Assembly: GCA_036784855.1 (NCBI GenBank)
Contig: JAZDSV010000042.1
Coordinates: 1 to 64,000, forward strand
Source of the DNA: Aphelidium insulamus
Taxonomy: Eukaryota; Aphelidiomycota; Aphelidea; Aphelidiaceae
Direction: 5' to 3'
DNA length: 64,000 nucleotides
Shown: positions 24,063-36,700 of the stretch, one piece after another
Layout of the letters: each line of letters begins with the position of its first letter
Numbering within the stretch: position 1 is the stretch's first letter
The notes under the pieces: model-generated
What the model saw: only the letters and a program-made list of their open reading frames with translations
The model's database searches: none
Told to the model about the DNA's origin: nothing
Translations under genes and position numbers: made by a program

Positions 24063-27000
24063 TCAATTGCGCTGCATGCGTCGTCCATACATCATTGCTA
24101 CAAAGCTGACAAATCGTAGCACTGTCCCAATTACCAGCATCATCACAATGTCCAACTGAAAGCGATCCAGGGTGTATCCGTATACCGCAGCCGACGCATC
24201 AACGTCATACACTCCTCTAAAGAATCCAACTTCCTCCGTATACAAAGCTTCGGCGCCCCACTTTGCATAGCTCAGATCCCACAAAAACATTAGCCCCCAA
24301 CTCCTGGCATCCTTGAGTGTCGGGCCGAATCCACACAGGGTCGCCGCAAAGAGGCACACAACGACTGCGAGCAGAGATGCATTCTCTCGACGAGTAAACA
24401 TTGACACCACAGATGCCAGGCCAAATACGCAATAGAACAGCATCAAGATGATGACAAACATGCTGCCAAACGATATAATGGGCGTTCCTAGAAAGTACAC
24501 AATTGCGGTAAAGTGCAGTGAGGTGAGAACGAATCGGTATACGGCCGCCACCGTCTTGCTAATAAAGTAAGCAACGGCACTGTGCCCTGAAGAGTACTCG
24601 CGCGCAAATAGCTGTGGGAAGTGATACGTAAATCATCGATGCTATCATCGTAGATAGATGCACGAACACATACAGTTTTTTCCTCTCCAAACGTCTTGAC
24701 ACCAGCCGGGGCGCCCGCAATCCCCACAGCCATGGCGTTCAACATTCCAAACAGAGGGATTATCCATGCAATAGGTGCAGGCGATATGCCAGTCAAGGGC
24801 TGCACATAGAAGCCACGAAACATTTCGCCAGATATACCCATGACAGACAGGCCCATAAGACCCCCGGCCAAGGCCGCCACACCAACCTCCAAGCCAAATG
24901 ACTGGCTATGCCGATACTGTTGCACCACACTGCGACGGTGGCATAGCCACAGCTGTCGCCAAACCGTGGCTCCGTTGCGCATGCTCGACATTTGCATCAG
25001 CAGAGCAGTGGATGGCGATGCAATTGACTTTTTGCGCAAGGTGCCAACAGCTTTGGCGTCAAGGGAATGCGATTCCACTACGCTTTCATAGGTCTGGTTT
25101 GGCAGGGAATTGGCTTCGGGTATCGCACCGTCAGCCGCTGCAAACTTTGCTTCGGGAGAACCAAACAACGAGGCCCTAGAGCGCAATGACCACAGGGCGG
25201 CCAAATCTTTGATATCATCGCTATTTGCGGAGTCATTCCGCGCTTTGCCCGACAATATGTCCATCAGCACATCAGCCGGATTCTGCTGCCCGTCAAACTG
25301 CAAGTGATTGAGTCTCTCATTATCTATCTGCTTGCTGACATGCACCCACCACAAAGCCCAGAGACTGGAAATACGGCACAACGTCGGCGCGCGGTCCCAG
25401 ATATGCCGTGCGCCCACCTGGCGCAATAAGCAATAGATCGTCAAACTGTTCGAATATTTCGAATCTCGGTTGATGCAACACAGCCACAACGGTCACTCCG
25501 AGTGCGGCCAGTCCCTGTAGTGTATTTGCAACTTGCAGCGCTGCCGTGCTGTCTAGTCCGCTGGTTGGCTCGTCTGCAAATATTGCCAGAGGTGCCGCTG
25601 CCAGCTCTACGCCAATGTTTACTCGTTTTCGCTGGCCACCGCTAATACCGCGCGTGCTCTCGTCGCCAATGTAACTGTGCTCCACGTGCCACAACCTATG
25701 ATTGTTAACAAGACTTTAACTCAAATCGCTCTCAAACCGACCCCAAATTCATCAGAACTGCATCAATGTACTGATGTCTTTCCTGCTCGGTCCACTCTCT
25801 CGGCAGCCGTACTTGAGCTGAGTGAGTAATTATTTCCCTGACAGTCATCTCGTGCAGCATTATGTCATCTTGCGGTACGTATCCAACAATCTGTCAGGTT
25901 TAAAGTGAAACTGTATGCACATATACATACATATATATATATCATACCGAACGCAGAGACTCGATTTTGAATGATTTGCGATTAACAAAGAGCTGCCCGT
26001 GGCTGCAAGGCATCTTGCCCATCAGTACGCTCATGAATGTGGTCTTTCCCGCGCCACTCGGGCCCATAATCGCTGTGACTCGCCCGGACTGGATGGCACC
26101 ATTGACACCGCTCAGTAGCGTCTGTCCGCCTGGTAGCGTGCAACCAAGATTCTCAAACTGGAAATCAAGCCGTGGCATAACAGATGACGATCCATTGTTA
26201 ACGCCCCAGGTGGCCGTGTCGAAGCTGGCAAACGCGCGACGGTACGCGTACAACAACCACTTGTCTGAGTTGTCCGACGAGAGCGGCTCTGACGGCGGGG
26301 CGTTCTTATTATCGGTGGTGAGTGACGGGGAAGCCACGGCGCCGCCAAGCTCAATGACAATAGAGTCATTCAAGTGGTCCGACTTGGTGACGACCGCTTT
26401 GCGCGGTGACACTACCGCATCACTTTGCCGATGGCGCTTGCTGTTGCCCAACTTGGCGGCAAGAAGTTGGCGGCGGTGGCGTGAAATGTAGCCATGAGCG
26501 CACAAAAGTGCCGCGTCAAGCACCAGGCATATGACTAGGCCGCCGTAAAATCGGCGGTTGCGAACTCCCTCCGGGCATATGGAAAGCGGCGGGCACTCCA
26601 CCGGCGCCACGGATCCCGTCGGACAGAAGCTTCCCTGCGGACACACCTCCTTGTCCTGAGGCGTAGCACAATAGTGACCGTACGGGCACCTGAGTATGTG
26701 TGTATGAGTGGAGTGGAGAGATATGTCATGAAGACGCGCTGGATACGTACACCACAGGCTCGAATTCACCTTGTGCCTGCGCCACACGGAGTCAGTAAAC
26801 ATCGTGCCCGACACAGGAGCGCACCTCACACGGCAGACCCGCCAGTCGTTGTAATTGGCACTGGAAGGACGCGGGACATATCTGTGGGCGGGTGGCCGCA
26901 CTGTTTGTGGTGGTGTTTGGGCAGTAGAAGTGGTCGGGGCACGTGGCGCCTATCACGTAGCCGACTACTTGGTCGTTCACGTAACAGTCGCCCGGCTTGC

Positions 27001-27082
27001 CCACCAGAGCCTGCTGGCACACGGCGATGTTGAGCGCGTTCAGCCAACCAATAGCGATCGTAAGCAGCAGGTGGCGCGTCAT
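24063..27082 (-). CDS. ABCG-family half-transporter with Cys-rich N-domain (Adp1/ABCG24-like)
   Basis: ATP-driven membrane transporter of unknown cargo, 897 residues in seven exons. From the N-terminus: a signal peptide (MTRHLLLTIAIGWLNAL), then Cys-rich repeats of the CPxGxYC type (CPYGHYC, CPQGSFCPTG). One membrane helix and a basic/Ser linker follow. The nucleotide-binding domain has Walker A GPSGAGKTT, VPQDDIMLHEMTVRE, signature ISGGQRKRVNIG and Walker B ADEPTSGLDS. A C-terminal six-helix ABC2 domain closes the protein. Introns are 26777-26824, 26690-26750, 25891-25947 (TA-rich), 25696-25741, 25298-25349 and 24612-24673; the lengths sum to codons. The second exon is only 26 nt. I chose the ATG at 27082 because it begins the signal peptide. 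Confidence 0.93.
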
Positions 27083-27309
27083 GGCAAATGAGACTTCAAG
27101 TCGCTTACATGTACTCTTTGCTTGTCGCCGCGCTTTGTTATAGGAGGTCATGCACATCTTGTTTATGGACAAAATGTATTAATATGTCAAGTCAACGAGA
27201 CAGCGACCAGAATGTAGAGCACGGTGTCTGCCGTGGGGCGCTCAACTCGCAGGTGAATGACATAATTATCTGCTGGCCCGGACTGAAGCATAGCAGCGTG
27301 CTATAAGTT

Positions 27310-29774
27310 TTAGCTGGCACAGAAAAGCTCTTGCGGACACACCTTTTTTAACCTTTGCAGCCACGTCGCGGGATCAACTTGCGGATCGCATTTAAAGGCC
27401 AGTGTCGTGGAACATGCACCGGCCACCCACTTGCGAATCCATTGGTGTCCGCGGTCGTGCGGAGTAAAGTGCACGTCTGCCGTGTCAAGTGCAATTTTTA
27501 TCTGCTGCGTGTCCGAGTCCAGTGTAGACACCCGCACACTCATTGACAGTGATGTCAACAGGGACGCGTAAAGTTTGTCTGGTTGGAAGGCTGTGCCACG
27601 CGGACATATCCAAGTGTGAACCTGATCGTTTACTGAGACGTTGCCGACTTGTCCATCAAGGTCTTGCTTAGTTGCGTCGCTGTCAAAGTCGGTAAGCATT
27701 AATGGATTTAGCACGTCCAAGTTCCAGCCAGTTATTTCAGCATCACTCAACCGGACGCTCACGCTACTCCGCAACGGCAGTGATTTTGCAATTTCGTGCA
27801 GCTGAGTGGCTGTTTCCACATCGATCTCGCTGTCGGGTTGGATATTACCGCGGACCCATCCTCCGCACGTACTGGATGTGGTGGCATTAAATAGTGCCTC
27901 CTGAACGGTGATTATCTGTCAAGTATCAATGGAGATGTGACTCACCTCGTTCTCGGACAGCTGTTCATCCGACAAAAACTTCACTATAGAATAGGAAGTT
28001 GTCGCCAAATATTGCACGATTCCGGTGCTAGAACGCTCTTGAACCACGCTTATCTGCAACAGGTCGCCGGGCAGTATGCTGTGGTATGCCTGAATACGCA
28101 TAATGATGAGAACGACAACTCACTCTTCAAATGCGACATGGTTTGACAAACAGTAGTACTTGAGCGGTATTGCACTTGGATCAGTGTCGGCGCAAATAAC
28201 AGTCAGCCAGCGGTACCGAAACATTCTGCGCATGAATGTGTAGATATGATGCGATAAAAGAAAAATTATTCTTACCCAGTAGGAGATTGTTCGTGTCGCA
28301 CGGAACCCACGTGAATAACTTTGCCGGTGAGCAGGAAAGGCTTGCGGGCCTCATCCTCTGCAACTTGCACGTGCAATGGCTGGCACGGTATTGGTCTGTA
28401 CGCGGGCGTGACATACGGAAATCTGAACCGATATTGATCAGCAGTCCATCCGTCGAAATTTTTAGCTATCGTCATCAATTTAAACGGTCCGACAAGCATT
28501 GGGCAAACTGACCATCAAGCACAGTTACGGGCTCCATTCCAACCTTGTAATTGACGGCAATTTCCATGGGATCGCTATTGGATTTGACGCGGTACACAGG
28601 CACACGAATAATATCGTTCACATTGATTGCGCAAAAATATTCGACACATGAATAATTCCAAAGCACGCACAGGTATTCGGCCCCAGATGAATCGGCTGCA
28701 CCAGTGACTCAGTGTGCAATTGAAGTTGTGTATTAGCACATATACGTACCAAGTGTCATGGTGCACTTAAATGGGTAACGATATGTGTCGCGAGCTGACC
28801 CAAAAAATAATAAGGCCGATTTAGAGATGACTCGTCCGACTATGGCCGGCAATTTGGCAACATCCGACGCGACAGAACGATTTGAAGCCTTTCTCTTGTG
28901 AAGGGCCGCATGCAGCACAGAACCTATGGTGGCGTGTGCGTACGGCAATGTGCCTGACTAGTACACTCTCATAAAATATCAATCCAGTGCATGGGACAAA
29001 CCCACCCATCGGCACGCGGAGGCGTCTGTCACATGCCCTGCAGTATCACCGGCGCCCTCGGCCTTTCCCCACTTTTGGCTGCCACTGATGTGCACTGTTA
29101 GTTATGGACAAATCGATGAGTAGGAGCATGTTTATACCGCGGAAACTCGTTGTCGCCAAATAGACCCAAGTAAGATCCACGTTCCTTGGTCAATGGCATA
29201 TGTCCAATGTGGCGGCCTGAAGAGCCAGGAAACCAGGGCACTTCCTATCATTTGTGTCAGCGCATAGTCTGCCGGGCAATGCAGGCTCAAGTGCACGCGC
29301 CTCGAATTCAAAATCATCATCAGCTTCATACGGAGCAGCAACCACTTTTAAATCCGTAACCACTAGGTAGGAAACGAGTGCCGGCTGGACCGGATCTCGA
29401 CAGGTCCGAACCGTGCGCAAGTCAAGCCAGCCATCCTCGGCGATGCTCCCCGTGAGCACCCTTTCCACCAAGTCTTCAGAGGGCGCCAGCAGCAACTTCA
29501 TCTTCCACGCGGCATCTTCCGTGGCCAGCACTAGATCATAAGCAATGCCAGACCTGCTCGGTCGACAGCCGGTCAGCGAGTGAAATTGGCTGGTAACGAT
29601 GTCTGCGCAGGGGTGAGGAAACCTCGTTTTACTGTGGCGGCGCTCACGGTCCCACGTACAGCGAAACACGCGTGCCACGCGCATGGTGCAGCCCATGAGA
29701 TTAGTGGTGGCACCCGGAGACTTTTGCAGCGCATTTAGCAGAGATTCTGAGCCGCGACACGCACCAGACAGCAT
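27310..29774 (-). CDS. uncharacterised many-exon protein
   Basis: I do not recognise the family. At least nine exons, each with good codon character, can be chained from 29774 to the stop at 27310. They include blocks around RERRHSKTRFPHPC, PWFPGSSGRHIGHMPL, KWGKAEGAGDTAGHV, YRYPFKCTMTL, LCVLWNYSCVEYFC, YVTPAYRPIPC, MFRYRWLTVICADTD, LLQISVVQERSSTG and the last exon ending CPQELFCAS. Cys residues are scattered throughout and no transmembrane helix is clear. Donors and acceptors match in phase for most joins. The junctions near 29250-29300 and 29050-29110 remain unresolved. The ATG at 29774 lies just 57 bp after the stop of the POLD1 gene on the same strand, unusually tight for a eukaryote. No signal peptide is visible, so either an upstream exon is missing or the protein is intracellular. 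Confidence 0.6.
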
Positions 29775-29830
29775 TTTACCACGTGTGAGTTGCCGATTAT
29801 TTATTTTGATAGCGATTGAAACAGCGCCGA

Positions 29831-32800
29831 TTACCAGCTGACAGATCCGACATCAACTCGCTCACTCCACTCGCCGAAACCGGTGCCGAATCGTGCCAGA
29901 ACCGCTGCGGAATCCGTGGCTTCCTTCTGAACCTTCTTGCGCATGTAGAATATCGGACAGTCACGACTGGTGCATATTACGTCCTGATGCAGGCTGCCCT
30001 GACACCGTTGGCACTGGGTCCACAGTTTAGAGAACTTGGCCTCGCTCAGATTAAAGTTTAGCAGCTGCATATAAGTATTACTTTACATGCAGGAGAGTAT
30101 AAGCGGCGTAATATCGTACCTGTTTTTGATAGATCAGCTGAATGTTTGGCAGGCAGTGCTGACACACGGCACTCTCTGCATGGCGATGAGATTCACATTA
30201 TTTCTACATTCTCGTATACTTGCCCTGTTCCTTCAAAACAGCCTTGCAGCCGAGACAAGACATCTTCTTCTTGGCAAATTTCATCATACCGCCCATTGTT
30301 GGCGCCGCAACTTGTACGATCCTTGTGTGGTCACCTTGCATAAGCTGGCTTTCTGCATTCTTCAAAATTGGCTCAAATATGCGCAAAAGAGGATTCTTCA
30401 ATTGATTCTCGAGGTAATATTTCGTGTCGATGGGCAAGTTATTGTCCAGCACGAAAATGGGGTCCTCGGCACGTTCATACGCGGCTGCACCTTTGGTCGC
30501 CTTGATTATCACATATGCCACACGATCGCCCAGCGACGGAGCACTACCAGCATCGCGTTTTTTCATTCTCTCAGCCAGTTCAACGTGAGCCTGTTTTCCC
30601 GCATAATCTTCGCCCGACTTTGATAGCGCTTTAGAAATGACCAGCTGTGATAGATCGATTTTGTTCTGTAATAGTTCTGATATGACATTTTTGGTATAAC
30701 TGGAGGTTTGCGACAAAAGGTGAGCACAGAAACTTTGGGCACACAAAGTAGCACTTACGCTATTGCGCCGTTGACATCCTTTTCAATCAATATCTTCCGC
30801 AGGCACGTCTCGATCACCGTCTGCACTAGCCCGCAGTTGTCGCGACGCACTGTCTGCAATTAGTTAGCATGCGCAGTGAAGGCAACCTGTAAATTTGTGG
30901 ACACTTGAGGAAGTGCTCATACCTCGATCCCCTTAGTGTCCATCTTGTCGTACTTGTCCGTTCGAGTCCAATACAGCCCAGCATAACGCTTCTTGTTGAT
31001 CAACAAATACGGCCAGTAAACTTTTTCAAATTCCAAATTTATAGGTTTAACAAACTTTCCGGTGATGTATTCTGCTGCTTCACGACCTATATCGTTAAGC
31101 AGGTTTACTGCATGAGATAAGTTCGCACCCAATTCCATCGCCTCTCCAATGTCTTCGGTGCCAAATTTCACCATCACAGAGTCAGTGTCACCGTAAATCA
31201 CGTCTGCATTGTGCTTGTAGCCGTTCGCCACAGTGTATCGTTCCTCCACGCACTTCAACAAGTTTATACAAACGCCTGCAAAGTGTATGCGTTTAACGAA
31301 CCTGTTTTGTAAGCTCAATCATTGTTCTACCGTAAGCAGTCACGCTCTGGGATATTTGGAGGCATGGAAGTTTTCCAACCGTGGCTCCGGTAAAACCATA
31401 AACGGAATTCGCGCTTATTTTTAACGCTAATTGCCGGCCGTCAAGAACAGCCCGCTTAAATGGGTCAGTTTCCTTCTTTAAATCGGATTTTGCGCGCTTT
31501 CTCGCCGAGAGCAAGTCTTCTAATATCGTCGGAAGAATTCCTTTACGCACCGATGACTTTACAAACCGATCTTTTAGGTCAGACGCGCTAGTACACGCGC
31601 TAGTACATAGCGAGATTAGCTTACCCCCTGACGGAGTTACAATGAAATCCACATCCTTTTCCAACTTGAACATCTCAATAACACGAGAATCCATTATTAA
31701 CGTCGAATAACACAAATTGTGCGCCATCATGATGGATGGGTACAATGAATTGAAATCCAATGTTGCTATGGGATCGGAATAATAGGCTTTCTTTGGCTCG
31801 ATTACTGTGGCGCCTTCATATTGTTCATCAGAAGCTAATTTTGTGAGAGGAGTTATATATGTTGAAGTATGCATCATTATTACCTTCGGACTTCATGGCC
31901 GGTATCACCAGGTTTTCCTCCAGAGCTTTGCGGTACAGCTGGGATATGACTTTGATTTGCTGGCCCCTGGTTAGCAGATAACCGACAGGGACGCCAGTTA
32001 CGCGGGCCATCTCCATGTAGTTGATTACAACCATAAGCTTGTCAAGTAACCGCTGCGGGAGATACGCATCCTTGAGGCAGTACACAGCTAAGCGTCGTCT
32101 AGTTTGAGCGTCTCCATTCTGAAGATCCGTGATAATACTGTGCGGTACATCCTCCTTTTGCTCGCCCAAGAAATGCGCAGACACAGAGTTCAAGGTGTAA
32201 GAACGTAATTTGTGATCACGCTGAATAACAGTGAGCATGTCCAGCTGCAATCGACCATCTAAATTGACGTCCTTGTTATCGCGCGTGCCCAACGCCTTGG
32301 ATGAGAACCGCGTGTCCTTCGCTGAAGTCCTGGAATCTGCGTAAAGCATCGTTAAGTAGTAATTAATTAGGAAACTATGGCAAAAAAAAATAATTTCTAC
32401 CAAGGACGCGGCTAAAGAATGGAAAGGCATGAACGTTGAGTGTCTCGGCGCGATCCAACAGATAGGGCCAGTCAAAGTTTGTGACGTTGTAGCCAGTCAC
32501 AATGTCCGGATCCGTTTCGCGGAAAAAGTCACTCCAGCTTTGCAAGAGATCGCTCTCATTTTCAAATGAGAGAATGTGCGAGCCCACAATGTGGCCACAG
32601 TCTTTTAGAGTGAAAATGTTTCGAATGAACGGTTTTGTCTCGCCCTGAATTGTCACCATATTAGCGATTTGAATCACGGGATCAACGCTGGCTTCAGGGA
32701 AAATGCCTTTTCGTCCCGCGCACTCGATGTCAAAGCTGAGGATGCGAAGTGGTGCCAGCTTTGACCACTCTCCCTCCGGAGTATGACTTATGATATCAAG

Positions 32801-34030
32801 ATAACTAGAGTGTAAGACAAGAGTGTCGACAAAAATAGACGAACCTGACATCGATTTCGAGTTGACAGCGCGATGCGCTACCAACTGACTTTTTCCAACA
32901 GCGCGGTGGGACTTCTATCCAATTGGCGCCAGTTACCTGTTGAATGTTTACATAGCACACGACTAATGAAAAGTATTCGAGCAAGCATCACCTTGCAATC
33001 GATCATAAAACGCATAGTGTACGCCAAATTGCTTTCAAATGGCGCCAACGCCACTGATGAGAATCCGGCAAAGCTAAAACTTCCGTTTTCTAGCAAACTG
33101 CGCGCGCGCGATATGTACTTTGGTAAAGTCACAGCTATTTTCAAGAATAAGCTGTCCTCTTGACCGTAGTAGCCATAAAGAGTCTTTCTCTTCACTAGTT
33201 CCACGGTGATAATGCTTCGACAATTGCTGTCAACGGCCGCCTACGGCTCCATTATCATTGATCTAATAAATGGAAAACACACGCACATTTAATGCGTCAG
33301 TGAATGCGCGAACATGGTCGGTGGTGAATCGCTGTGGTGCCGGAACGTAAAAATACGGAAGGAATCCGTACACGTTGCACAGCACGCTATTACCCTCCTG
33401 CACCGCCAAGGTTAAACACAGTAACAATGATGCAAAAACAGCTCCTAATCGTCTAGCATACCATAGTTACACCATACATGCGCACAACAGGGGTGGCGGT
33501 GACACCGTCATGAACTGAATATCGTAACAGCGAGGCGGCGCCTGGTCCATCGGGCGGTGGCAAAGTAACTTCCTCCACATCAATTTGCTGAAAGACTGTC
33601 GAATATGAGATATAAGCCAGTGCATACGCATTTGCAATATTTGAACAGACCGATAGCGTCATTCACAGAGGAATATTCAGGCAGCGGTGGTCGCGCCCAA
33701 GAAGCCTTTGGATCTTTGTGTTTCAGTGAGCACTCAGAGCGCAAGAAACAGGTGCCCACCAGTTTCGGTACGCGTGTCTTCATCTCGCGTGTGTAGACTG
33801 GAGAGATGTGCTTCGAATGAGGAGGGTGGCAACTCCGCCCCGACCGATTTGGAGAGGGGCAAGTGCTTTCGGCGCTTATGCTGCTGAGACGACGGCACAC
33901 GATCTGCCGCAGCAATTGGACTATCAGAGTCCATGTCAGCTGGGTCGGGCTTTTTCAATGGACCAGACGATATAGGCAACTGCGGCTGGCTATTGGCGTA
34001 GACGGCCGTGTTTTCTTCTCCGGGTAGCAT
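29831..34030 (-). CDS. POLD1: DNA polymerase delta catalytic subunit
   Basis: Family-B replicative polymerase that copies the lagging strand in the nucleus and proofreads it. Thirteen exons. The N-tail carries a basic KRRK block, then WARPPLP and QIDV, and then [12 protein letters not shown]. Exonuclease motifs are [12 protein letters not shown] (I), [12 protein letters not shown] (II) and [12 protein letters not shown] (III). Polymerase motifs are DFNSLYPSI (A), [13 protein letters not shown] (B) and YGDTDSVMV (C). The C-terminus has CysA (CLGCKAVL...CQHC) and CysB ([19 protein letters not shown]), the latter the iron-sulfur site that docks the accessory subunits. The intron 30176-30223 has a GC donor and is needed to join CysA. 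Upstream of WARPPLP the first 60 residues and the following stretch are in different frames. One extra base (around 33830-33860) or a missed intron is needed. Otherwise the gene reads through intact. Confidence 0.97.
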
Positions 34031-34365
34031 TGCTCGGCTGATTGAGATGTGCCGACGAGTGTGTGACTTGGAGTGAGTGAAAGTGAAACACCATCACGAC
34101 TGGTACTCCCATATACATATGCTCGCAGCAATATCTCAATTTTTTATAAGTATTTATAAGAGCTTACTTTTTTGCAGAATACATACATACACTCCAGGTA
34201 GGAAAGTACATATAATGCTCTTTGGAGCGCTTTATCTTTCGAGACTTATAATCGGGGTTGCACGGAGGAATAAAGTAAGTGGAAGCCCATTCTGCCGGTT
34301 TCGCGCATTATTATATTATACATTATTACAGCCAGTGAACGTGGACGGCGACAAGGACATGCAAC
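34031..34365. promoter_or_regulatory. divergent promoter of POLD1 and ATAT1
   Basis: 335 bp between two start codons pointing away from each other. AT-rich with TTATATTATAC at about 34310. Nothing else is recognised. Confidence 0.45.
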
Positions 34366-35148
34366 ATGCCGTCAGCAATGAATACATTTGCGTGCGAGCG
34401 GCAATTAGTAGACCATTCAGTCGGCTCGTCACCGCCTGTCACAGTTGTCGCATTACGACAGTCCTCAGATGAGCCATACGGCAAGTCACTACGAGCTGCA
34501 ATAGATACACTGGGCAGCGACAGTGCAAAGGTATTATGCTCAGTGGACTGGTAAACAACTCTATAACACCTCGCCCAGGCCCAGAATCTCAAAATGCCGA
34601 TTACCACGGCTGACAGCATCGAGCATCCCTGCAAATTGTACCTCGCTGTTCGTAAATGCACGGGAATGGAAGATTTGCACAATGACTCCTCAGTGGAGGC
34701 AGTTGGTATGCTGAAGGTTGGCAAGAAGAAGCTTTTTTTCTGGGTGAATACCGTTGCACACTAGTACATACTGTATGCACTGTTTTGACTCTATCGAAGC
34801 ACGGCGATGGTCAGGTATCATTACCGAACACGTTGTGTGTGCTGGACTTTTACGTGAACGAAGGAGAACAGCGCCGCGGCATCGGACATTTACTAATGAA
34901 CGCGATGATGAAGGTCCGTATTTGCATTGCACGACGTACATACAAATTGCAATATTTAGCCCGCTTAGGCAGAAGATGTTGGAGACGTGCGCCAACTGGC
35001 ATTTGACCGACCCTCGCATCGCCTCTACAAGTTCATGGAGCGCAATTACGGAGTGCAGGACTTGGAACTGCAGCCCAACCGGTTCGCCGTGTCCGTGTCA
35101 TACTTGCGGGAAGCATTGTCGTTATTGGCTTCTGCGCCACCACTGTAA
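34366..35148 (+). CDS. ATAT1: alpha-tubulin N-acetyltransferase
   Basis: Acetylates Lys40 of alpha-tubulin inside stable microtubules of cilia and flagella. 207 residues in four exons; introns 34531-34578, 34744-34799 and 34914-34968; lengths sum to codons. The family signature reads through in order: IDTLGSDSAKAQNL, PITTADSI, VGMLKVGKKKLFFW, LCVLDFYVNEGEQRRGIGHL (the acetyl-CoA loop), QLAFDRPSHRLYKFMERNY. The Asp of LDFYV and the Cys before it (CVLDFYV) are the conserved substrate-site residues. The protein ends soon after the catalytic domain, lacking the long disordered tail of animal ATAT1. Non-flagellated fungi lack this enzyme, so it supports a zoosporic host. Confidence 0.96.
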
Positions 35149-35248
35149 CAGTGCATCGCCCAATCAGCGGTGCTCTTTGACACGGCTGCAATACAATGTA
35201 CTCATATTAACATTCATACATTCACATTTACATTCATACACGCATACA

Positions 35249-36616
35249 ATGACGTGCACGATGTCAGACAGCGCTGTCAATACGTCGGCAGTGGATGAGC
35301 GGCCACCCACACCACCACCTAAAGACGTCCCCGGCAAATGCAGTAGTGCCGTTACCATTAATGTAGCAAGCACCACAGGCAAAAAGTGTAGGGCTCCAGC
35401 GACAAAAGAGTGTAAAGCAGCTGGACGCGGCAGTGCCACCGCGAGCGTTATTCTGCGCGAGCTGGACATCTCCGAAGCACCGGCGCCGACTGTCATGCCT
35501 CGTATCGCCCACGACCGACCAGACAGTGCGCTTCTGGCGCGTCCACCTAGTTTTGCCAGTGTGGATACCGCGCCAGTGTTCACGGCAATGTATGGCAACC
35601 TCCATACGGACGACAGCGGGCCACGCATTAGTGCCGAATCGGGTGAAATACATGCCTCACCTCTGCCAGGCACTGGCGACATCAAAGCGCACTGTCAGGG
35701 GCGCTCACTACGCCTGCTGTCCAACGCGTCGTCGTACCATTCGCTGAGCAGCGGCGTGGGGCGCCCACCGCCCAGTCAAGTATCAGCGTCAAACCATGCA
35801 GCCAGCAGTCCAGCCGAGCCACCGTTGCCGCCACCGCGAAACTCACTGCCACCTGTGCAAGAGATGGCCAGCGGGAGCAGCAGTGTAAGCAGCGCCACCG
35901 GTGCTAGATCTGGCCCCAGGTTGGAGACTAGTCTGGACGGCATGAGCCCGAGCGACAAGCTAGAGTACATCCAGGCGCGCATTGTACGCCAAGAGCTGGT
36001 GTCGGCAACACCGGAGCTGGTGGCAAGCGGGCCTCCTTCCCGCCGCCTAGAGGACACGGAAACCGGACCGCGTCCTAGGAAATCAACAGCCACGATGCAG
36101 CCAACAGGTAGGCTACAGCGCTCGAGCAGTAGGCGGCGGCCAAGTCGTCTTGCTATAGTCACTAAAGTGCCGGGATCTGGCGGCGGCACTGACAGTGACG
36201 AGTCCCACTCTGCCCATTGGTTGGGGGGATACGCTGCAGCCGCTACGGGTCTGTATCGCGTAAAGTGCTACTGCCCAAACGGTCACGCGGTCACGGTGGC
36301 TCTGGACTGGGCGGCGGAGATGGCGCACTGTCACGCCGGAGAGATGTGCAGCGCCGGCTTCATTGGCGGCGATGCCATTTACCGGCGGCTTATGGGGCGT
36401 CTCATGGACAAATTCAGTCGCGACGGTCGCAGTGTGCCGGAGAGTGGTGCAACCGACACCCCGAGAAGCGCCCTCCAGCTGGGCCACCACGACGAGGACG
36501 GCGACTGGATGAGCGTGGAGAACGACGAAGATCTGTACTGCGCGCTACACACTCATGCCGGGTCATTGGTGCCCGGTGTGATCAAGCTCTTGTTGCGCAC
36601 ACGCTCACCGCTGTAG
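35249..36616 (+). CDS. PB1-domain protein with disordered Pro/Ser-rich N-part
   Basis: 455 residues, one exon, starting 100 bp after the ATAT1 stop. The first ~320 residues are disordered, rich in Pro, Ser and Ala, with several proline motifs that could bind SH3 or WW domains (RPPTPPPKD, PPLPPPRN). The C-terminal ~120 residues fit a PB1 fold. It opens with YRVKCYCPNGHAVTVAL and closes with DEDGDWMSVENDEDLYCAL and a final hydrophobic strand, where the acidic OPCA-type cluster is DEDGDWMSVENDED. PB1 domains mediate paired signalling contacts, for example in polarity and oxidase regulation. Partner and role are unknown. A longer ORF in the same frame extends back to 34754 but runs through ATAT1 introns and exons in the wrong frame, so I start at 35249. 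Confidence 0.75.
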   Translation: MTCTMSDSAVNTSAVDERPPTPPPKDVPGKCSSAVTINVASTTGKKCRAPATKECKAAGRGSATASVILRELDISEAPAPTVMPRIAHDRPDSALLARPPSFASVDTAPVFTAMYGNLHTDDSGPRISAESGEIHASPLPGTGDIKAHCQGRSLRLLSNASSYHSLSSGVGRPPPSQVSASNHAASSPAEPPLPPPRNSLPPVQEMASGSSSVSSATGARSGPRLETSLDGMSPSDKLEYIQARIVRQELVSATPELVASGPPSRRLEDTETGPRPRKSTATMQPTGRLQRSSSRRRPSRLAIVTKVPGSGGGTDSDESHSAHWLGGYAAAATGLYRVKCYCPNGHAVTVALDWAAEMAHCHAGEMCSAGFIGGDAIYRRLMGRLMDKFSRDGRSVPESGATDTPRSALQLGHHDEDGDWMSVENDEDLYCALHTHAGSLVPGVIKLLLRTRSPL

Positions 36617-36700
36617 AAGCATTGCACTACATAGACACGTATAATGTATGTAATTGTATGTGTAAACGCTGCAGCATTGCACGCAAAGCAAGTAGAATGT

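Noticed and set aside
34754-35248. Long open frame in front of the PB1 gene, in the same frame
   Set aside because: It crosses ATAT1 exons and introns in another frame. ATAT1 is certain by homology, so the extension is chance.
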